Shown: positions 1-10,068, counted from the stretch's first letter. The stretch is 64,000 nt of DNA from Providencia sp. PROV188 (GCF_027595165.1 NZ_CP097291.1:1426001-1490000); one strand, 5' to 3'. Notes: a model not told the origin generated them from the letters alone. Translations and numbers: made by a program.

Positions 1-115
1 CTGCCTGAAAGGGTACGGCAGGTGCTTGATTTTCATCAATCTGCTTGTCTCGCGGCTGTTCCTTCGCGGAGTTAGCGGTAGGGGGGACCGGTAACAGGTT
101 TGCATTGACGTCCAT
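1..115 (-). CDS. fliK: Flagellar hook-length control protein FliK, N-terminal fragment
   Basis: The first 38 codons of a gene that runs off the left edge. It starts at the ATG read at 115-113, directly next to the fliJ stop codon, so the two genes abut. The visible peptide begins MDVNANLLPVPPTAN and is Pro/Asn/Gln-rich and apparently disordered. That suits the export-signal region of FliK, the secreted ruler that sets hook length and switches export specificity. The assignment rests mainly on its place after fliJ in the usual fliFGHIJK order, because FliK N-termini are poorly conserved. Confidence 0.75.
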   Translation of the reverse strand, partial: MDVNANLLPVPPTANSAKEQPRDKQIDENQAPAVPFQA

Positions 116-559
116 TTATTGGGTTCTCCGTAAAGTCGCGCGTTGAGCAAATTCATCCATCTGTTTCTGCTCTAAGCGATTTTGACGTTGGCTTTGAGTG
201 TGTTCTGCACGCTGGATCAAGGTATCGAACGCATTGACGCGTTGCTGTTTTTCTTGCCAATGACGATTGGCGTCACTGACACGTTGTTCCCAGAGCGTTA
301 ACTGTTGCTGTTGCTGCTCAATAGTTAGCTCCAAGGTCACAAGAAATTGCTGATAGTTTTGCCATTTGTCCGAGTCCATGCCCGTGTGCAACGTTTGGTT
401 TAATTTCTGCCGATATTCCGACTGATAGTTTTCCAACATGTGCAATTGCTCCGCCATTTGCGTGTGCGTTTGGCGGACTTGAGCAAGGACTTTAGCCGCT
501 TCCTCTGAGGCATCTTCTGCTAAGCTCAGTAAGGTCGCTAATGCATGACTATTGGACAT
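116..559 (-). CDS. fliJ: Flagellar export protein FliJ
   Basis: A 147-residue, almost wholly helical coiled-coil protein, rich in Gln, Glu and Arg (a run of five Gln near residue 82). FliJ is the central stalk of the FliH-FliI-FliJ export ATPase complex and escorts export chaperones. Its length equals the family norm of about 147. It lies 11 bp after fliI and abuts fliK, so it is an internal gene of the fliFGHIJK operon. Sequence conservation in this family is low; position and coiled-coil character carry the call. Confidence 0.93.
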   Translation of the reverse strand: MSNSHALATLLSLAEDASEEAAKVLAQVRQTHTQMAEQLHMLENYQSEYRQKLNQTLHTGMDSDKWQNYQQFLVTLELTIEQQQQQLTLWEQRVSDANRHWQEKQQRVNAFDTLIQRAEHTQSQRQNRLEQKQMDEFAQRATLRRTQ

Positions 560-570
560 CGCATTCCTCG

Positions 571-1935
571 TTATTCATTGGGAACAACATGAGCCAGTTG
601 TTCACAAGCGGTTTGATAATCACAACGTTCATCAATATCTTGCTGTAAAAACTTCGACATTCTTGGGTAATACTGAATTGCGGTATCGAGCATTGGGTCG
701 CTGCCCATGGCATAAGCGCCGACGTTAATCAGGTCACGGTTGCGTTGATAGCTGGATGTGAGCTGTTTAAAGCGCTGGATCTTGCGATAATGTTCTTTAG
801 CGATAAGCTCCGTCATTGCACGGCTAATGGATGCTTCAATATCAATGGCAGGGTAGTGCCCAGATTCTGCCAATGAGCGTGACAGAACAATGTGCCCATC
901 TAAAATAGCGCGAGCGGAGTCGGCAATCGGGTCTTGTTGGTCATCCCCTTCGGTCAATACGGTATAAAAGGCTGTAATCGAACCGCCGTTTTTACCATTA
1001 CCAGCACGCTCAACCAATGCAGGTAATTTTGCAAACACGGACGGTGGATAGCCTTTGGTTGCCGGAGGTTCACCGACAGCAAGCGCGATTTCACGCTGTG
1101 CCATGCTGTAGCGTGTGAGTGAATCCATGATAAGCAATACGCTTTTACCTTGATCACGGAAATATTCTGCGATGCGGGTAGCGTAAGATGCCCCTTGCAT
1201 TCTCAGTAACGGTGAAACATCAGCCGGCGCGGCGACGACAACGGCACGGCGTAACCCTTCAGCACCTAAGATATTTTCAATAAAGTCTTTAACTTCGCGC
1301 CCACGCTCACCGATCAACCCAACGACAATAATGTCCGCTTGAGTGAAACGCGCCATCATGCCGAGTAAGACGCTTTTACCGACGCCAGAGCCTGCAAACA
1401 GCCCCATACGTTGACCGCGACCGACAGTTAACAGCGAGTTAATCGCTCGTACGCCCACATCTAAAATATCGTGAATTGGTGTACGCTCTAGCGGGTTGAT
1501 GGATGGTGTGATTAGCGGCGCCCGTTGTTTGGTTTCCAGTGGTCCTTTGCCATCTAATGGAGTGCCTTGGGCATCTAATACGCGCCCAAGTAATTCATTG
1601 CCGAGTGGCAGCAGGCGACTCGTTTGTCCGTCTTCTCCCGAAGTTTGCGCATACACGCGCGCCCCCGGGGAAATACCTTCGAGGTCGGAGAGCGGCATCA
1701 ACAACATGCGAGAGCCGTTAAAGCCAACCACTTCGCAGACAACTTCGTCAGTGCCACCATTAATAATGCGTTCGATATAGCAGGTGGCGCCTAAAGGCAT
1801 CTTAATGCCTTCGGCTTCCATCACGAGACCTGTAATTTTGGTCAAACGTCCATAGCGGCGTACCATCGGAATGCCTTTCATGCGTGACTCTAAGTCATCA
1901 AGAGACGCTATCCAACGGCCGAGTCTCGCAGTCAT
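571..1935 (-). CDS. fliI: Flagellum-specific ATP synthase FliI
   Basis: The ATPase that powers type III export of flagellar subunits at the cytoplasmic base of the motor; homologous to F1 beta. A Walker A motif ([11 protein letters not shown]) lies around residue 180, followed by [10 protein letters not shown] and a Walker B strand ([10 protein letters not shown]), all typical of FliI. The start is placed at the ATG at 1935, giving 454 residues (MTARLGRW...) and a 4-bp ATGA overlap with the fliH stop. An in-frame start ten codons upstream would extend it into fliH and is less likely. Translational coupling with fliH fits the FliH2-FliI complex. Confidence 0.97.
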   Translation of the reverse strand: MTARLGRWIASLDDLESRMKGIPMVRRYGRLTKITGLVMEAEGIKMPLGATCYIERIINGGTDEVVCEVVGFNGSRMLLMPLSDLEGISPGARVYAQTSGEDGQTSRLLPLGNELLGRVLDAQGTPLDGKGPLETKQRAPLITPSINPLERTPIHDILDVGVRAINSLLTVGRGQRMGLFAGSGVGKSVLLGMMARFTQADIIVVGLIGERGREVKDFIENILGAEGLRRAVVVAAPADVSPLLRMQGASYATRIAEYFRDQGKSVLLIMDSLTRYSMAQREIALAVGEPPATKGYPPSVFAKLPALVERAGNGKNGGSITAFYTVLTEGDDQQDPIADSARAILDGHIVLSRSLAESGHYPAIDIEASISRAMTELIAKEHYRKIQRFKQLTSSYQRNRDLINVGAYAMGSDPMLDTAIQYYPRMSKFLQQDIDERCDYQTACEQLAHVVPNE

Positions 1936-2663
1936 GACAAGCTCTCCGGTGCATACAGGCGGCATAATTCTTGCCAGCGAGTGGCTACGGTCATATCAAT
2001 TTCACCATCTTCAGCGACCACGCGACAGCCACCCATATGCAGGCTTGGGTCGGCGACTAAGCGCCAGCCATTCAAGTCTAACAATGAGCCTAAGTGTTGT
2101 TCGATAAGCGCCACATGATTCGGGTTCACATGCAGTTCAGGCTGGCTCGCAAATATTGGTTTTTGTTGCATTAAATGGCTAATTTCTTCTAATAGCGCGG
2201 TGCCATCGCACACGGTAGATTGCCCTAAAACTTGCTTCGCGGCAGTTAGCGCGATTTGCAGTAATTTGGTGGTAACGACGGTGTCAAAAGTATCTAGCGA
2301 ATAGTGAAATTCTGATAACAGTTTCTGCCACGTTTCAATTACCGGTTGCTGAAGGGCGAGGGCTTGCTCGCTCCCTTGCTGCTCTCCAGAACGTAAGCCT
2401 TCCGTAAAACCAGCTTGATAACCCTCTTTTTGACCTTTTTCAAAGCCTTGTTGAAAGCCCGTTTTCTGGGCATCCTCTTTGATGTTATCCAGCAAGTTGA
2501 TCTGCTCGAGCACTTCTTTTGGCTCTAAGCAGGGGACTTTCGGCGTGTTTGGCTCAGGAACGTCATTCAACGGCGGAATAGCCGATGAATTCAGATCCCA
2601 TTGATTAAGTTCCCGTAACTGCCAAGGCTGCCACTGCTGATTATTTTTGGATGTATTAGACAT
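1932..2663 (-). CDS. fliH: Flagellar assembly protein FliH
   Basis: A 243-residue protein that regulates FliI and docks it to the export gate. The middle carries a run of GxxxG-type repeats ([18 protein letters not shown]), the hallmark of FliH stalk helices, and the C-terminal part resembles the V/F-type ATPase peripheral stalk. The start is set at MSNTSKNN (2663), overlapping the end of fliG by 8 bp; the longer frame would overlap fliG further. The stop overlaps the fliI start by 4 bp, so fliG-fliH-fliI are probably translationally coupled. Confidence 0.95.
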   Translation of the reverse strand: MSNTSKNNQQWQPWQLRELNQWDLNSSAIPPLNDVPEPNTPKVPCLEPKEVLEQINLLDNIKEDAQKTGFQQGFEKGQKEGYQAGFTEGLRSGEQQGSEQALALQQPVIETWQKLLSEFHYSLDTFDTVVTTKLLQIALTAAKQVLGQSTVCDGTALLEEISHLMQQKPIFASQPELHVNPNHVALIEQHLGSLLDLNGWRLVADPSLHMGGCRVVAEDGEIDMTVATRWQELCRLYAPESLS

Positions 2664-3648
2664 ACACGTCGTCTCCACCACCAATCGCGATTTCGCCTTT
2701 CTCCATTAAGCGGCGAACAATCATCAGAATAGCCTTCTGTTCGGTTTCCACTTGTGACATACGGACTGGTGCTCGAGATTCCAGGTCGTCGCGAACAATC
2801 TCGGCTGCACGCGCTGCCATATTGTTGAGGAAATGGTCGCGTAGAGCTTGGTTGCTGCCTTTGAGGGCAATAACCAGCGAGTCGGTAGACACGTCTTGCA
2901 GAATGCGCTGAATGCTGCGGTTGTCCACTTCGATAAGGTTTTCGAACAGGAACATTTCGTCGATAATGCGCTGAGCCAGCTCACCATCGTAATCACGCAT
3001 GGCATCGATAACGCTTTCTTCTTGCTGATTTTTCATCAGGTTGATAATTTCTGCCGCGGTTCTTATGCCACCCATTTTGCTGCGTTTGAGGTTCTGACCG
3101 TCTAGCAGGTTGTTCAGAACTTCGGTCAGCTCAGCTAATGCGGCTGGCTGAACACCACCAAATGTTGCGATACGCAGCATAATGTCGTTACGCTGACGCT
3201 CTTCGAACAGTTCTAAAACATCGGCCGCTAAGTTGCGTTTTAAGTGAACCAAGATTGTGGCGATGATTTGTGGATGCTCGTCGCGAATAATATCGGCAAC
3301 CGTTTGTGGCTCCATATAGTTGAGGCTTTCGATACCCGAGGTGGTCTCTTGCTTCTCGAAAATATCTTCCAACAGGCTGGCAGCACGTTCTTCCCCAAGG
3401 GCTTTGACCAACACCGAACGCAGATAGTCGTTGGTGTTGATATTTAAGGCGGCAAACTGAATTGCCGACTCTTCAAACTCGGTGAGCACTTCCGCCAGTT
3501 CGTTGTTGGAGATTTGGCGCATGTTGGACACCGCCATACTCAATTGCTGAACTTCTTTGGGATTCAGGTGCTTAAACACTTCAGCTGCCTGATCTTCGCC
3601 GAGTGTCATCAACATCACGGCGCTTTTTTCTGTTCCAGTTAAATTCAT
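2656..3648 (-). CDS. fliG: Flagellar motor switch protein FliG
   Basis: A 330-residue rotor protein linking the MS ring (FliF) to the C ring. The N-terminal domain begins [19 protein letters not shown]. The middle domain contains the EHPQ motif ([11 protein letters not shown]), and the C-terminal torque helix shows the charged face that meets the stator. The start was chosen at 3648 because it gives the normal FliG N-terminus and a 4-bp ATGA overlap with the fliF stop. No damage is visible and the length matches E. coli FliG (331). Confidence 0.98.
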   Translation of the reverse strand: MNLTGTEKSAVMLMTLGEDQAAEVFKHLNPKEVQQLSMAVSNMRQISNNELAEVLTEFEESAIQFAALNINTNDYLRSVLVKALGEERAASLLEDIFEKQETTSGIESLNYMEPQTVADIIRDEHPQIIATILVHLKRNLAADVLELFEERQRNDIMLRIATFGGVQPAALAELTEVLNNLLDGQNLKRSKMGGIRTAAEIINLMKNQQEESVIDAMRDYDGELAQRIIDEMFLFENLIEVDNRSIQRILQDVSTDSLVIALKGSNQALRDHFLNNMAARAAEIVRDDLESRAPVRMSQVETEQKAILMIVRRLMEKGEIAIGGGDDVYV

Positions 3649-5336
3649 TGGGATTTTCCTAACCACTGACGGATAACCATTGCCACAACTTGTGGGTCTT
3701 TCTCTGCCATTTCACGAATACGCTGGCTTTGAATTTCAGCGCTAACACGTTGGCGAGTAAGACGGCGACGGGTTTTCTCGTCCATATCTTCACTAATTTC
3801 TTCTTCCACCACGAACGGCGCTTTAACTTGAGATGCATTGGCAATGGACATTTCAGCATCAATTTGCGCTTGTTGGGTTTTGCGATATTTCACCCACTGA
3901 GGTTTGATACCAAAGCGCCACATAAACCACGCAATCAACGCAATCAGCAAGATTTTGCCGTAATCTAAAGCTTGACCAATCACCTGTGGGTTATTCAATA
4001 ACGATGGCTCTTCAACCACTGGCGTATCGTCAGTAAATAAGGAGTTAGTGATATTGATGGAGTCGCCACGCTGCGCAGAATAGCCCATCGCTTCACGGGT
4101 TAATGCATCAATTTGCTGTAACATTTCCGGTGGGAGCGGCTTCATTTCTGGACCTTTCTCACCTTCTTGGGATTGGTAATTGACGATCACCGCAACAGAC
4201 AGTCGGTCAACGACACCAATTTGGCGCTGTGTGTGACTGATTTTGCGATCCACTTCGTAGTTTGTGGTTTCATCACGCTGAGTATTGAGAGTACCATTAC
4301 GGGTATTCCCTGCGGTTTTTCCATCGGTGCTTTCTTTATTAGCATCAATCGGTGCGCTTGGTGCACTAACAGGTTGATTAGATAAGGCACCCGGTACGCC
4401 ACTTGGACCGCCATTACTGTTTTGTAGGCTTTCGCTATTCTGGCGAGAACGTACCGCAGCGGCATCAGGAGTTTGATTTGGTTTGTACTCTTCAGAAGTC
4501 TGCTCAACTTTTGAAAAATCCATTTGCGCGGTGACTTGCGCGTGAATATTGGCACGACCGACTAATGGCGACAGAATATCTTCAATGCGCTCTTTAAGAT
4601 GAGCCTCCATCTCTTTAGTCATTTTGATTTGTGCGCTATTGGCAGATTGTTGGCTGTTGTCGTTGTTGGTCAGCAGGCGACCCGTTTGATCGACAATGAT
4701 CACGTTGGCGGCAGTTAAGCCGGTCACGCTGCTGGAAACCATGTGAACGATAGCGCTAATTTGCCCTTCATCCAACATTCTGCCTGGCAATAAACCGACA
4801 GTGACCGAGGCGGTCGGCAGTTTTTGTTCACGGACAAATAAGGTTGGTTTAGGGATAGCCAAATGGACTCGGGCGCTTTGAACTGGGCTGAGGGATTCGA
4901 TGGTACGAGACAGCTCGCCTTCAAGGGCGCGCTGATAGTTGATTTGCTCACTAAATTGGCTGATACCAAATTGTTCTTTATCAAGCAGTTCAAAACCGGT
5001 ATTGCCACCTTTCGGTAAACCTGATTGCGCCAGTTTCAAACGTAATTCATGGACTTTATCAGCAGGCACAAGAATAGCGCTGCCGTTATCCGCGATTTGA
5101 TAAGGGACGTTCATCTGGGTCAATTGACCGACAATATCGCCACCATCTTTTGCACTCAGATTACTCAGTAGCACACGGTAGTCAGGGCTACGAAACCAGA
5201 GGAGCAGGGCGACAATAATAGATATCGCAGCAGCACCGGCAATAATTAATGGTATTTTAGGGTCGGCTTTGATGCTTTCGATCAGTGAGGCAAAACCTTT
5301 TTTGGCCTCCCCCGTATCTTTAGATGCGGTACTCAT
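3645..5336 (-). CDS. fliF: Flagellar MS-ring protein FliF
   Basis: A 563-residue membrane protein whose oligomer forms the MS ring, the first structure assembled. A transmembrane helix at about residues 27-47 ([20 protein letters not shown]) is followed by the YscJ/FliF ring-building domains, with the conserved stretch [18 protein letters not shown] Ser/Asn/Thr-rich linker spans about 300-350, a second membrane helix lies near 450, and the cytoplasmic tail ends in [11 protein letters not shown], the FliG-binding segment. It is the first gene of the minus-strand operon, divergent from fliE. Confidence 0.98.
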   Translation of the reverse strand: MSTASKDTGEAKKGFASLIESIKADPKIPLIIAGAAAISIIVALLLWFRSPDYRVLLSNLSAKDGGDIVGQLTQMNVPYQIADNGSAILVPADKVHELRLKLAQSGLPKGGNTGFELLDKEQFGISQFSEQINYQRALEGELSRTIESLSPVQSARVHLAIPKPTLFVREQKLPTASVTVGLLPGRMLDEGQISAIVHMVSSSVTGLTAANVIIVDQTGRLLTNNDNSQQSANSAQIKMTKEMEAHLKERIEDILSPLVGRANIHAQVTAQMDFSKVEQTSEEYKPNQTPDAAAVRSRQNSESLQNSNGGPSGVPGALSNQPVSAPSAPIDANKESTDGKTAGNTRNGTLNTQRDETTNYEVDRKISHTQRQIGVVDRLSVAVIVNYQSQEGEKGPEMKPLPPEMLQQIDALTREAMGYSAQRGDSINITNSLFTDDTPVVEEPSLLNNPQVIGQALDYGKILLIALIAWFMWRFGIKPQWVKYRKTQQAQIDAEMSIANASQVKAPFVVEEEISEDMDEKTRRRLTRQRVSAEIQSQRIREMAEKDPQVVAMVIRQWLGKSQ

Positions 5337-5586
5337 AAATATTCCCTGCTATGCAAACTAAACGGATGAATATACGTTTGGTGAAACAATCTTATTTCCC
5401 TCTTCGTAACCTCATTTTTTTACGCTGCTATTATTTATTGTCTTGATGCAATCTAATGACGGAATCAGCCTATAATTTTGGTGTTATTTATCGGCTTCAA
5501 GTAAAAAACGGTGTGGTAGGGTAGGCAAACTAAAATTCGTGACGGCAATTTTTTGCTCAACTTATCGACTAACCGAAGAGAACAGA

Positions 5587-5898
5587 ATGACGATTCAAGC
5601 GATTGAAGGGGTGGTTTCCCAATTAAATGTGGTGGCAACTCAAGCTGCACATAATACCAAACCCGTTGTAGAGCCGGTGGGTTTTGCCGATCATTTAGTG
5701 GCATCCGTGAACCAAATCAATGAAACCCGTGTACAATCTGCGCAGAAAGTGCAAGATTTTACCCTCGGTAAGCCGGATGTTTCATTAAATGATGTGATGG
5801 TCGATATGCAAAAAGCCAGCTTGAGCCTACAAATGGGCATTCAGGTGCGTAATAAGCTGGTAGCAGCGTATCAAGAGATCATGTCAATGCCTGTGTGA
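5587..5898 (+). CDS. fliE: Flagellar hook-basal body protein FliE
   Basis: A 103-residue export substrate that joins the MS ring to the rod. The start MTIQAIEGVVSQL at 5587 follows an AGAG/ACAG purine stretch; the upstream in-frame extension is not FliE-like. The C-terminal half contains the typical helical segment VDMQKASLSLQMGIQVRNKLVAAYQEIM. It is transcribed alone, divergent from fliF across a 250-bp region that should hold both class 2 flagellar promoters. A strong terminator hairpin follows 33 bp after the stop. Confidence 0.97.
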   Translation: MTIQAIEGVVSQLNVVATQAAHNTKPVVEPVGFADHLVASVNQINETRVQSAQKVQDFTLGKPDVSLNDVMVDMQKASLSLQMGIQVRNKLVAAYQEIMSMPV

Positions 5899-5931
5899 TT
5901 ATCATTCTTTAATATTTATGTATTGATACGA

Positions 5932-5957
5932 AACGCAGGCAATGCCTGCGTTTTTTA
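5932..5957 (+). terminator. Intrinsic terminator after fliE
   Basis: A GC-rich hairpin with an 8-bp perfect stem (ACGCAGGC / GCCTGCGT, AAT loop) is followed by six T and TATTT. It closes the single-gene fliE transcript and marks the edge between flagellar DNA and the accessory block. Confidence 0.9.
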
Positions 5958-6115
5958 TTTGTTTTTAAATTGCGAAGTAAGCATCAATAAATAAGTTAAT
6001 CTATTATTATTTCTTTTTGTCATTTTTAATATAACTATTTCTTACTCATGTAGGGTGAATGGGTAATACACTAAACTAGTGTTTATTTTATGAGTTCAAT
6101 AATAATGGGTATGTT

Positions 6116-6535
6116 ATGAATGATAATGATATTAGTGAAAATCACGGGCGAGATAATATTATCAATAAAAAGGAGTACGAAAGTGTTATTAAAAAAGGTG
6201 CGTTCTTTATATTAAATAGTAGCGGTGAAACTATTAATTCTATTGTTGTTAGTTATTATTCAGGATTGAAAGGTAATAAATCGACACAACGAATTGATAA
6301 GCTAGAGCATTTGGAAATGGCTGAGTTTGGATGTGAATTTACATACACGGTAATGGCATGGAGTCATACGGATTATTGGGATGTTGATTTCAAAATGTCA
6401 ACAGGAAAAACTATATCTTATAGAAAACAAGCCTGTAATATACGACATTGGGATAATGGCATTGTGATTATTAATATAGCAAAAGATTTTAGATTGTTTA
6501 TAAAATTCTCAAATTCAGGTGGTTGCCATAATTAA
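6116..6535 (+). CDS. Small hypothetical protein, member of a local paralogous pair
   Basis: A 139-residue soluble protein with no signal peptide or membrane helix. From about residue 31 it aligns with the product of the next gene: GxFxxxNxSxxxxxSxxV, then a central SHTDYWDVDF block, then a C-terminal xxSxSGGC tail with a single Cys. The alternating hydrophobic pattern suggests a beta-sandwich. The SHxDYW block reminds me of proteins named 'up-regulated in Daf-2' (PUD-type fold), but this is recollection and unverified. The gene is very AT-rich compared with the flagellar genes, a sign of transfer. Function unknown. Confidence 0.7.
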   Translation: MNDNDISENHGRDNIINKKEYESVIKKGAFFILNSSGETINSIVVSYYSGLKGNKSTQRIDKLEHLEMAEFGCEFTYTVMAWSHTDYWDVDFKMSTGKTISYRKQACNIRHWDNGIVIINIAKDFRLFIKFSNSGGCHN

Positions 6536-6559
6536 TTTTTTAATAAAAATTGGAGGCAA

Positions 6560-6973
6560 ATGGATAACGTAATAGAAAAATCACTTGCAACTAGCCATAC
6601 TGGTTATTTCTATGTGATGAACTGCTCTTTGCAGGAGCTAAAATCTGTTAGTGTCACGCACTCTACAGACTATCCTCATAGTATGCTTAATATTACTGCT
6701 GATTACAGTAACCTAAAAAATATGAGCACAACTAAATTAGGACATTCATTCCCATATGAGACCGGTTTTTTATCTCATTTTGATTACTGGACTGTTGAAA
6801 TAGAAACAGCATCTGGATACAAATATAAAACTAATGACTATTTTCTTTGTAATTTAAATTTCGATGATGATGGTTTTGTGTATATGGCTATTCTTCCAGA
6901 TTTATCAGTTCATACTATTTTTTCTTATTCATCAGGGTGTCTAAATCATTTAAAAAATAACTTCACAAAATAG
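6560..6973 (+). CDS. Small hypothetical protein, second member of the paralogous pair
   Basis: A 137-residue protein that starts 24 bp after the previous stop behind a GGAGG ribosome site. It shares with its neighbour the N-terminal GYFYVMNCS strand, a SHFDYWTVEI block and the SYSSGC tail, so the two arose by tandem duplication and then diverged strongly. No signal peptide. It is probably co-transcribed with the flanking genes (24 and 10 bp gaps). The same possible link to PUD/Daf-2-type beta-sandwich proteins applies, with the same uncertainty. No function can be assigned. Confidence 0.7.
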   Translation: MDNVIEKSLATSHTGYFYVMNCSLQELKSVSVTHSTDYPHSMLNITADYSNLKNMSTTKLGHSFPYETGFLSHFDYWTVEIETASGYKYKTNDYFLCNLNFDDDGFVYMAILPDLSVHTIFSYSSGCLNHLKNNFTK

Positions 6974-6983
6974 GATTTATATC

Positions 6984-7343
6984 ATGAAGAAAAAAATAAT
7001 TTTATTAGTCTGTGTGTTGTCTTCAAGTTTTTCAATGGCAAATCAGAATATTATAAATAAGGCATTTTCAGATAATTGTAATGCCTACCTCAACAAAGAA
7101 AAAAGAATTTCTACTATTACATTAGGTGAGCAAGATGTATTTAATAAAAGGGCTTTTTTTACAATAACTCTACGTGATGGAGATGCGGATACAAAGGAAA
7201 TATCTATATTGGAATCGGTTGGGAACGAGTATGGTAGAGCAATGTTCCAGCTGATGAATACTGCATATTTATCAAATTCAAATATTAAAATAACCAGCTG
7301 TTCATCAAATAAAATCAGTGCAGCATCAATATCCTATAAATAA
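6984..7343 (+). CDS. Small secreted protein of unknown function
   Basis: A 119-residue protein with a clear Sec signal peptide (MKKKIILLVCVLSSSFSMA, cleavage before NQN). That leaves a mature domain of about 100 residues with two Cys (near 33 and 105) that could form a disulphide in the periplasm or outside. The strand/helix layout loosely recalls small B-pentamer toxin subunits such as SubB, but no diagnostic motif supports that. It is the last gene of a three-gene AT-rich unit that ends in a terminator. Confidence 0.7.
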   Translation: MKKKIILLVCVLSSSFSMANQNIINKAFSDNCNAYLNKEKRISTITLGEQDVFNKRAFFTITLRDGDADTKEISILESVGNEYGRAMFQLMNTAYLSNSNIKITSCSSNKISAASISYK

Positions 7344-7366
7344 AATGTAAATTTTTTTGATAGTAA

Positions 7367-7393
7367 GAGGGTAATTATTACCCTCATTTTTAT
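7367..7393 (+). terminator. Intrinsic terminator of the three-gene accessory unit
   Basis: A perfect 9-bp stem (GAGGGTAAT / ATTACCCTC) with a one-base centre is followed by CATTTTTAT, 24 bp after the stop of the secreted-protein gene. Confidence 0.8.
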
Positions 7394-7438
7394 AAGTCGC
7401 TTAGATATTTCTGATTAAAAATAGGTTTACGTTATACA

Positions 7439-7903
7439 TCAGGAAGTTCTATCCAGTTTTTTGACTAGCCAGAGACCACTTTGCTTCATGGCGTAGCCAA
7501 ATAAAACGCCGACAATAAGCGACGGGATAGTCAATTGCCAATTTCCTTGTGCTGCAAAGGTTGCGCAGGCACCAATAAAGGTTCCTGGAATATAGGCAAG
7601 CCACGATTTTTGGGCTTGAAAACACATGACAAAAGCGATAACTGTGGTCACAAAGTAGCCTGCAAAATTAGGCAGATCATGGGTGAATTTATCGCTATGA
7701 ATAATAACTAATCCCCAAACAACACCACTTAGCGCTGTTAATGCTGTCACCAGCAAACCCTTCACACCATCTTTCGGATAGGCAAAATAAGCGGTACATC
7801 CTAAAAATCCCGCCCAACTGATCAAGCCAAATACATCAGCAACCCATGCCCATAACCCAGAAAGAATTGCAGTCGTTAATGACAGAGAAAAAAGTAGTTT
7901 CAC
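7439..7903 (-). CDS. ycdZ: DUF1097 inner-membrane protein, YcdZ-like
   Basis: An integral membrane protein with about five transmembrane helices. The stretches SWAGFLGCTAYFAYPKDG, PGTFIGACATFAAQGNW and FGYAMKQSGLWL match E. coli YcdZ closely. The start is set at the GTG at 7903 (154 residues) because that reproduces the E. coli N-terminus. The ATG at 7993 would add 30 hydrophobic residues absent from the family, and no strong ribosome site marks either. The biochemical role of YcdZ is not established. It is a single gene, convergent with the upstream accessory unit. Confidence 0.8.
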   Translation of the reverse strand: MKLLFSLSLTTAILSGLWAWVADVFGLISWAGFLGCTAYFAYPKDGVKGLLVTALTALSGVVWGLVIIHSDKFTHDLPNFAGYFVTTVIAFVMCFQAQKSWLAYIPGTFIGACATFAAQGNWQLTIPSLIVGVLFGYAMKQSGLWLVKKLDRTS

Positions 7904-8087
7904 AATGATGACTTTATAAATAAGAATTTGAGAAAGCAGAGCATTGTATAGAGGGATTTTAATTGTTGCAATTAAATGATGGATAATCAGCACAGAGAAA
8001 AGACATAATGTATGAGTTAAAAGTGAGAACGGTGAATTAAATTCAATTTTGGAAAATTGAATAGGGATATTGATAATTAATCGTTAA

Positions 8088-8121
8088 ATAAAAATTAGCA
8101 TCAATTTACATTGATGCTAAT
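8088..8121 (-). terminator. Intrinsic terminator of the autotransporter gene
   Basis: A perfect 12-bp inverted repeat (ATTAGCATCAAT / ATTGATGCTAAT, 4-base loop). On the minus strand it is followed by TTTTTATTTAA, about 40 bp past the autotransporter stop. Confidence 0.75.
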
Positions 8122-8161
8122 AAATATGGCGAGAAGAATAAAGATAGTTATTGGTTAAAGA

Positions 8162-9299
8162 TTACCAACCGTAAGCAATACCTGCACCGAGAACGGCTCT
8201 ATCCGAGTTATTCCAGGAAATAGAGCTACGCAGATTTAAGTTTTGCTTAACTTGATACTGAGCTCCAGCTGCGATGGCGTTACCATTTTTAAAATTACCT
8301 AAGCCTAATCCGGCGCTAAAACGTGTGTTGGTGGTGTAAGGAATATTGGTCATTGCAGCAACTGAAGCAATACCGGCATTTGCATCACGAGCTGTTTGGT
8401 GGATTTTACTTTCCATTTGGTCAACTCGGGTATTTATTTGATTGAGCTGCTGTGTTTGAAGTTTTTCTTGTTTGTCGAGTTTATCAAAACGGTCGATATT
8501 AAGCATTTGTTGATTACGTAAAATTAAATCAGCATGAGCTTTACTATTTTTTTCTGCATCTTCAATTAATTGGCTTGTAATTAGATCACTTTCTCTAATG
8601 TCTTTATCGAGCTTTTCTATGGCAATATTCAGTTGTTTGGTATCTGTTTCATGTTTTTTGTTTGTGTCATCAATTAATAAAGTTGTAATAGCTTCACTTC
8701 TAAAAACTTCATCATCAACATATTTTTTATTCTTCATGTCACTATCATCAAAGTTTTTTTTCTAAATCAGATAAAGAGCTTTGTAATTTCTTAATGGAAT
8801 TTCCTTTTTCAGCTATGTTTTTTTCTTGATTATTATTTTCTTGGCTTAAATCATTAATAGACATGTTTAATAAATTAATTGCATGATTATTATCTTCGAT
8901 TTTATTCTCTAAATGGGCAAGGTTACTCTTTGGGGCTCTGGATAGAGGATTTTCTGATATTGATGAGTTAGTTAAAGTAATAGGGGGTAAGATAGCAGGC
9001 TCTTTTTCTTTTAATGAGGATAATTTTTTAATTAATGGTGATGATGTTTCGATTGCATACGCTAGAACATCAACAACAGGCGCCATGCTTTCGGCTATCT
9101 CAGTATATTTATTAATATTATCATTAAGTTTTTTATCATTTTCGAACTCAAAAGTGGTTCTATTATCCTCATATCGGTGCTCAGGGTAATCATAAGGGGC
9201 ATTTATAGCCTCTTGATAGTTATTAGCTATTGCGAATGACTGAGTAGATAATGAAGAAATTATAGCTATACTAACAGCACTTAATAGTTTTTTTTTCAT
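8162..9299 (-). pseudogene. YadA-like trimeric autotransporter adhesin, interrupted by a frameshift in an A8 tract
   Basis: Two adjoining frames form one gene. The upstream part (9299-8748, 183 residues) has a signal peptide ending TQSFA, a passenger of no recognised fold and the start of a coiled-coil stalk. The downstream part (8737-8162) continues the stalk (heptads to about residue 120) and ends in a YadA anchor: DANAGIASVAAMTNIP, then four amphipathic strands finishing GAGIAYGW. The frame breaks at eight A (minus strand, 8761-8754). With seven A the reading is SDLEKNFDDSDMKNKKY, giving one 378-residue protein. As written, the gene would make a secreted fragment with no anchor. It may be a phase-variable OFF state, transcriptional slippage or an assembly error. 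Confidence 0.85.
8754..8761 (-). repeat. Homopolymer A8 tract at the autotransporter frame break
   Basis: Eight T on the plus strand (eight A on the coding strand). Losing one base restores an open frame through to the YadA anchor; the present length puts a TGA two codons later. Homopolymers of this length are typical slipped-strand mispairing sites. Confidence 0.9.
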
Positions 9300-9585
9300 A
9301 ACGAAATATCCATATAACGTAAAAGGAATAAATATCGAGATTTATATAAGTCGATACTTATGTTCGGGAGAGAATAATAAGAGATATGTTTTGGTGGGTA
9401 AAATCTGTTTTTTAATTTAATTGGTTCGGGAAAATCGTGTTGGATTAAGATTAGTACAATAGAATTGATGATGGGAATGAAGTGTAATTCTGGGATGCTT
9501 TAAAGTAATTTAAAAATTAATTTTTATCAAGCTAATAACTGAGAAATAGGGGAATATTAAATACATTCCCCAATCATGGTATAAG

Positions 9586-10068
9586 CTATTTCTTCACTTT
9601 ATGGACGATATCAAAATATTTGGTTTTATCATCCTGTGATGGGTAAATTCGGTAAGTATATTCTTCCGGTGTCACGGTCACGTTTTCAACTACACGAGTA
9701 AACAGGACTTCACCTTTGTCATCTTTTGCAGTTAATGAGCGGGTTTTACCATCTTCGCTGAATGACCAATCACCCTGCATTTTTGGCGAACCCTCAAGGG
9801 TTAGCATCTTAAAAGTACCATCTGGGTAATACTCTGCAAGCCCAAAGAAGTTTGCCACTTGTTTATCTGTTGCAGGCACCTCTTTTTTATCTTGATCGAC
9901 AGCTTGAGTGGTTACCCAGACTTTATCAATCATAATCTCTTCATAGGCATTGGCTTTTTTTGCGCTAACAGCTTGCTTTGCAACAGGCGCCGTTGAGTTA
10001 GCTTGAGCTGTAAAAGCAGCAGTGGTGGACATCACAATCAGGGCGGCAATAATCGGTTTTAATTTCAT
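9586..10068 (-). CDS. DUF4822 domain-containing secreted protein
   Basis: A 160-residue protein with a signal peptide (MKLKPIIAALIVMSTTAAFTAQA) and one lipocalin-like DUF4822 domain. Recognisable strands are FGLAEYYPDGTFKML, GSPKMQGDWSFSEDGKTRS, VLFTRVVENVTVT and EEYTYRIYPSQDDKTKYFDIVHK. The start is the ATG at 10068, which gives the clean signal peptide; the frame upstream is a non-native extension. The family is found in the periplasm or at the surface of many bacteria, and its function is not established. It is a single gene with no obvious partner. Confidence 0.85.
   Translation of the reverse strand: MKLKPIIAALIVMSTTAAFTAQANSTAPVAKQAVSAKKANAYEEIMIDKVWVTTQAVDQDKKEVPATDKQVANFFGLAEYYPDGTFKMLTLEGSPKMQGDWSFSEDGKTRSLTAKDDKGEVLFTRVVENVTVTPEEYTYRIYPSQDDKTKYFDIVHKVKK

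Noticed and set aside
5488..5495. Perfect GCCGATAA on the minus strand upstream of fliF, a possible FliA -10 box
   Set aside because: The expected TAAA at -35 is absent (ACAC instead), and fliF belongs to class 2; probably chance or a weak site.
9540..9580. GGGGAAT / ATTCCCC inverted repeat after the DUF4822 gene
   Set aside because: No T run on the transcribed strand; too weak to call a terminator.
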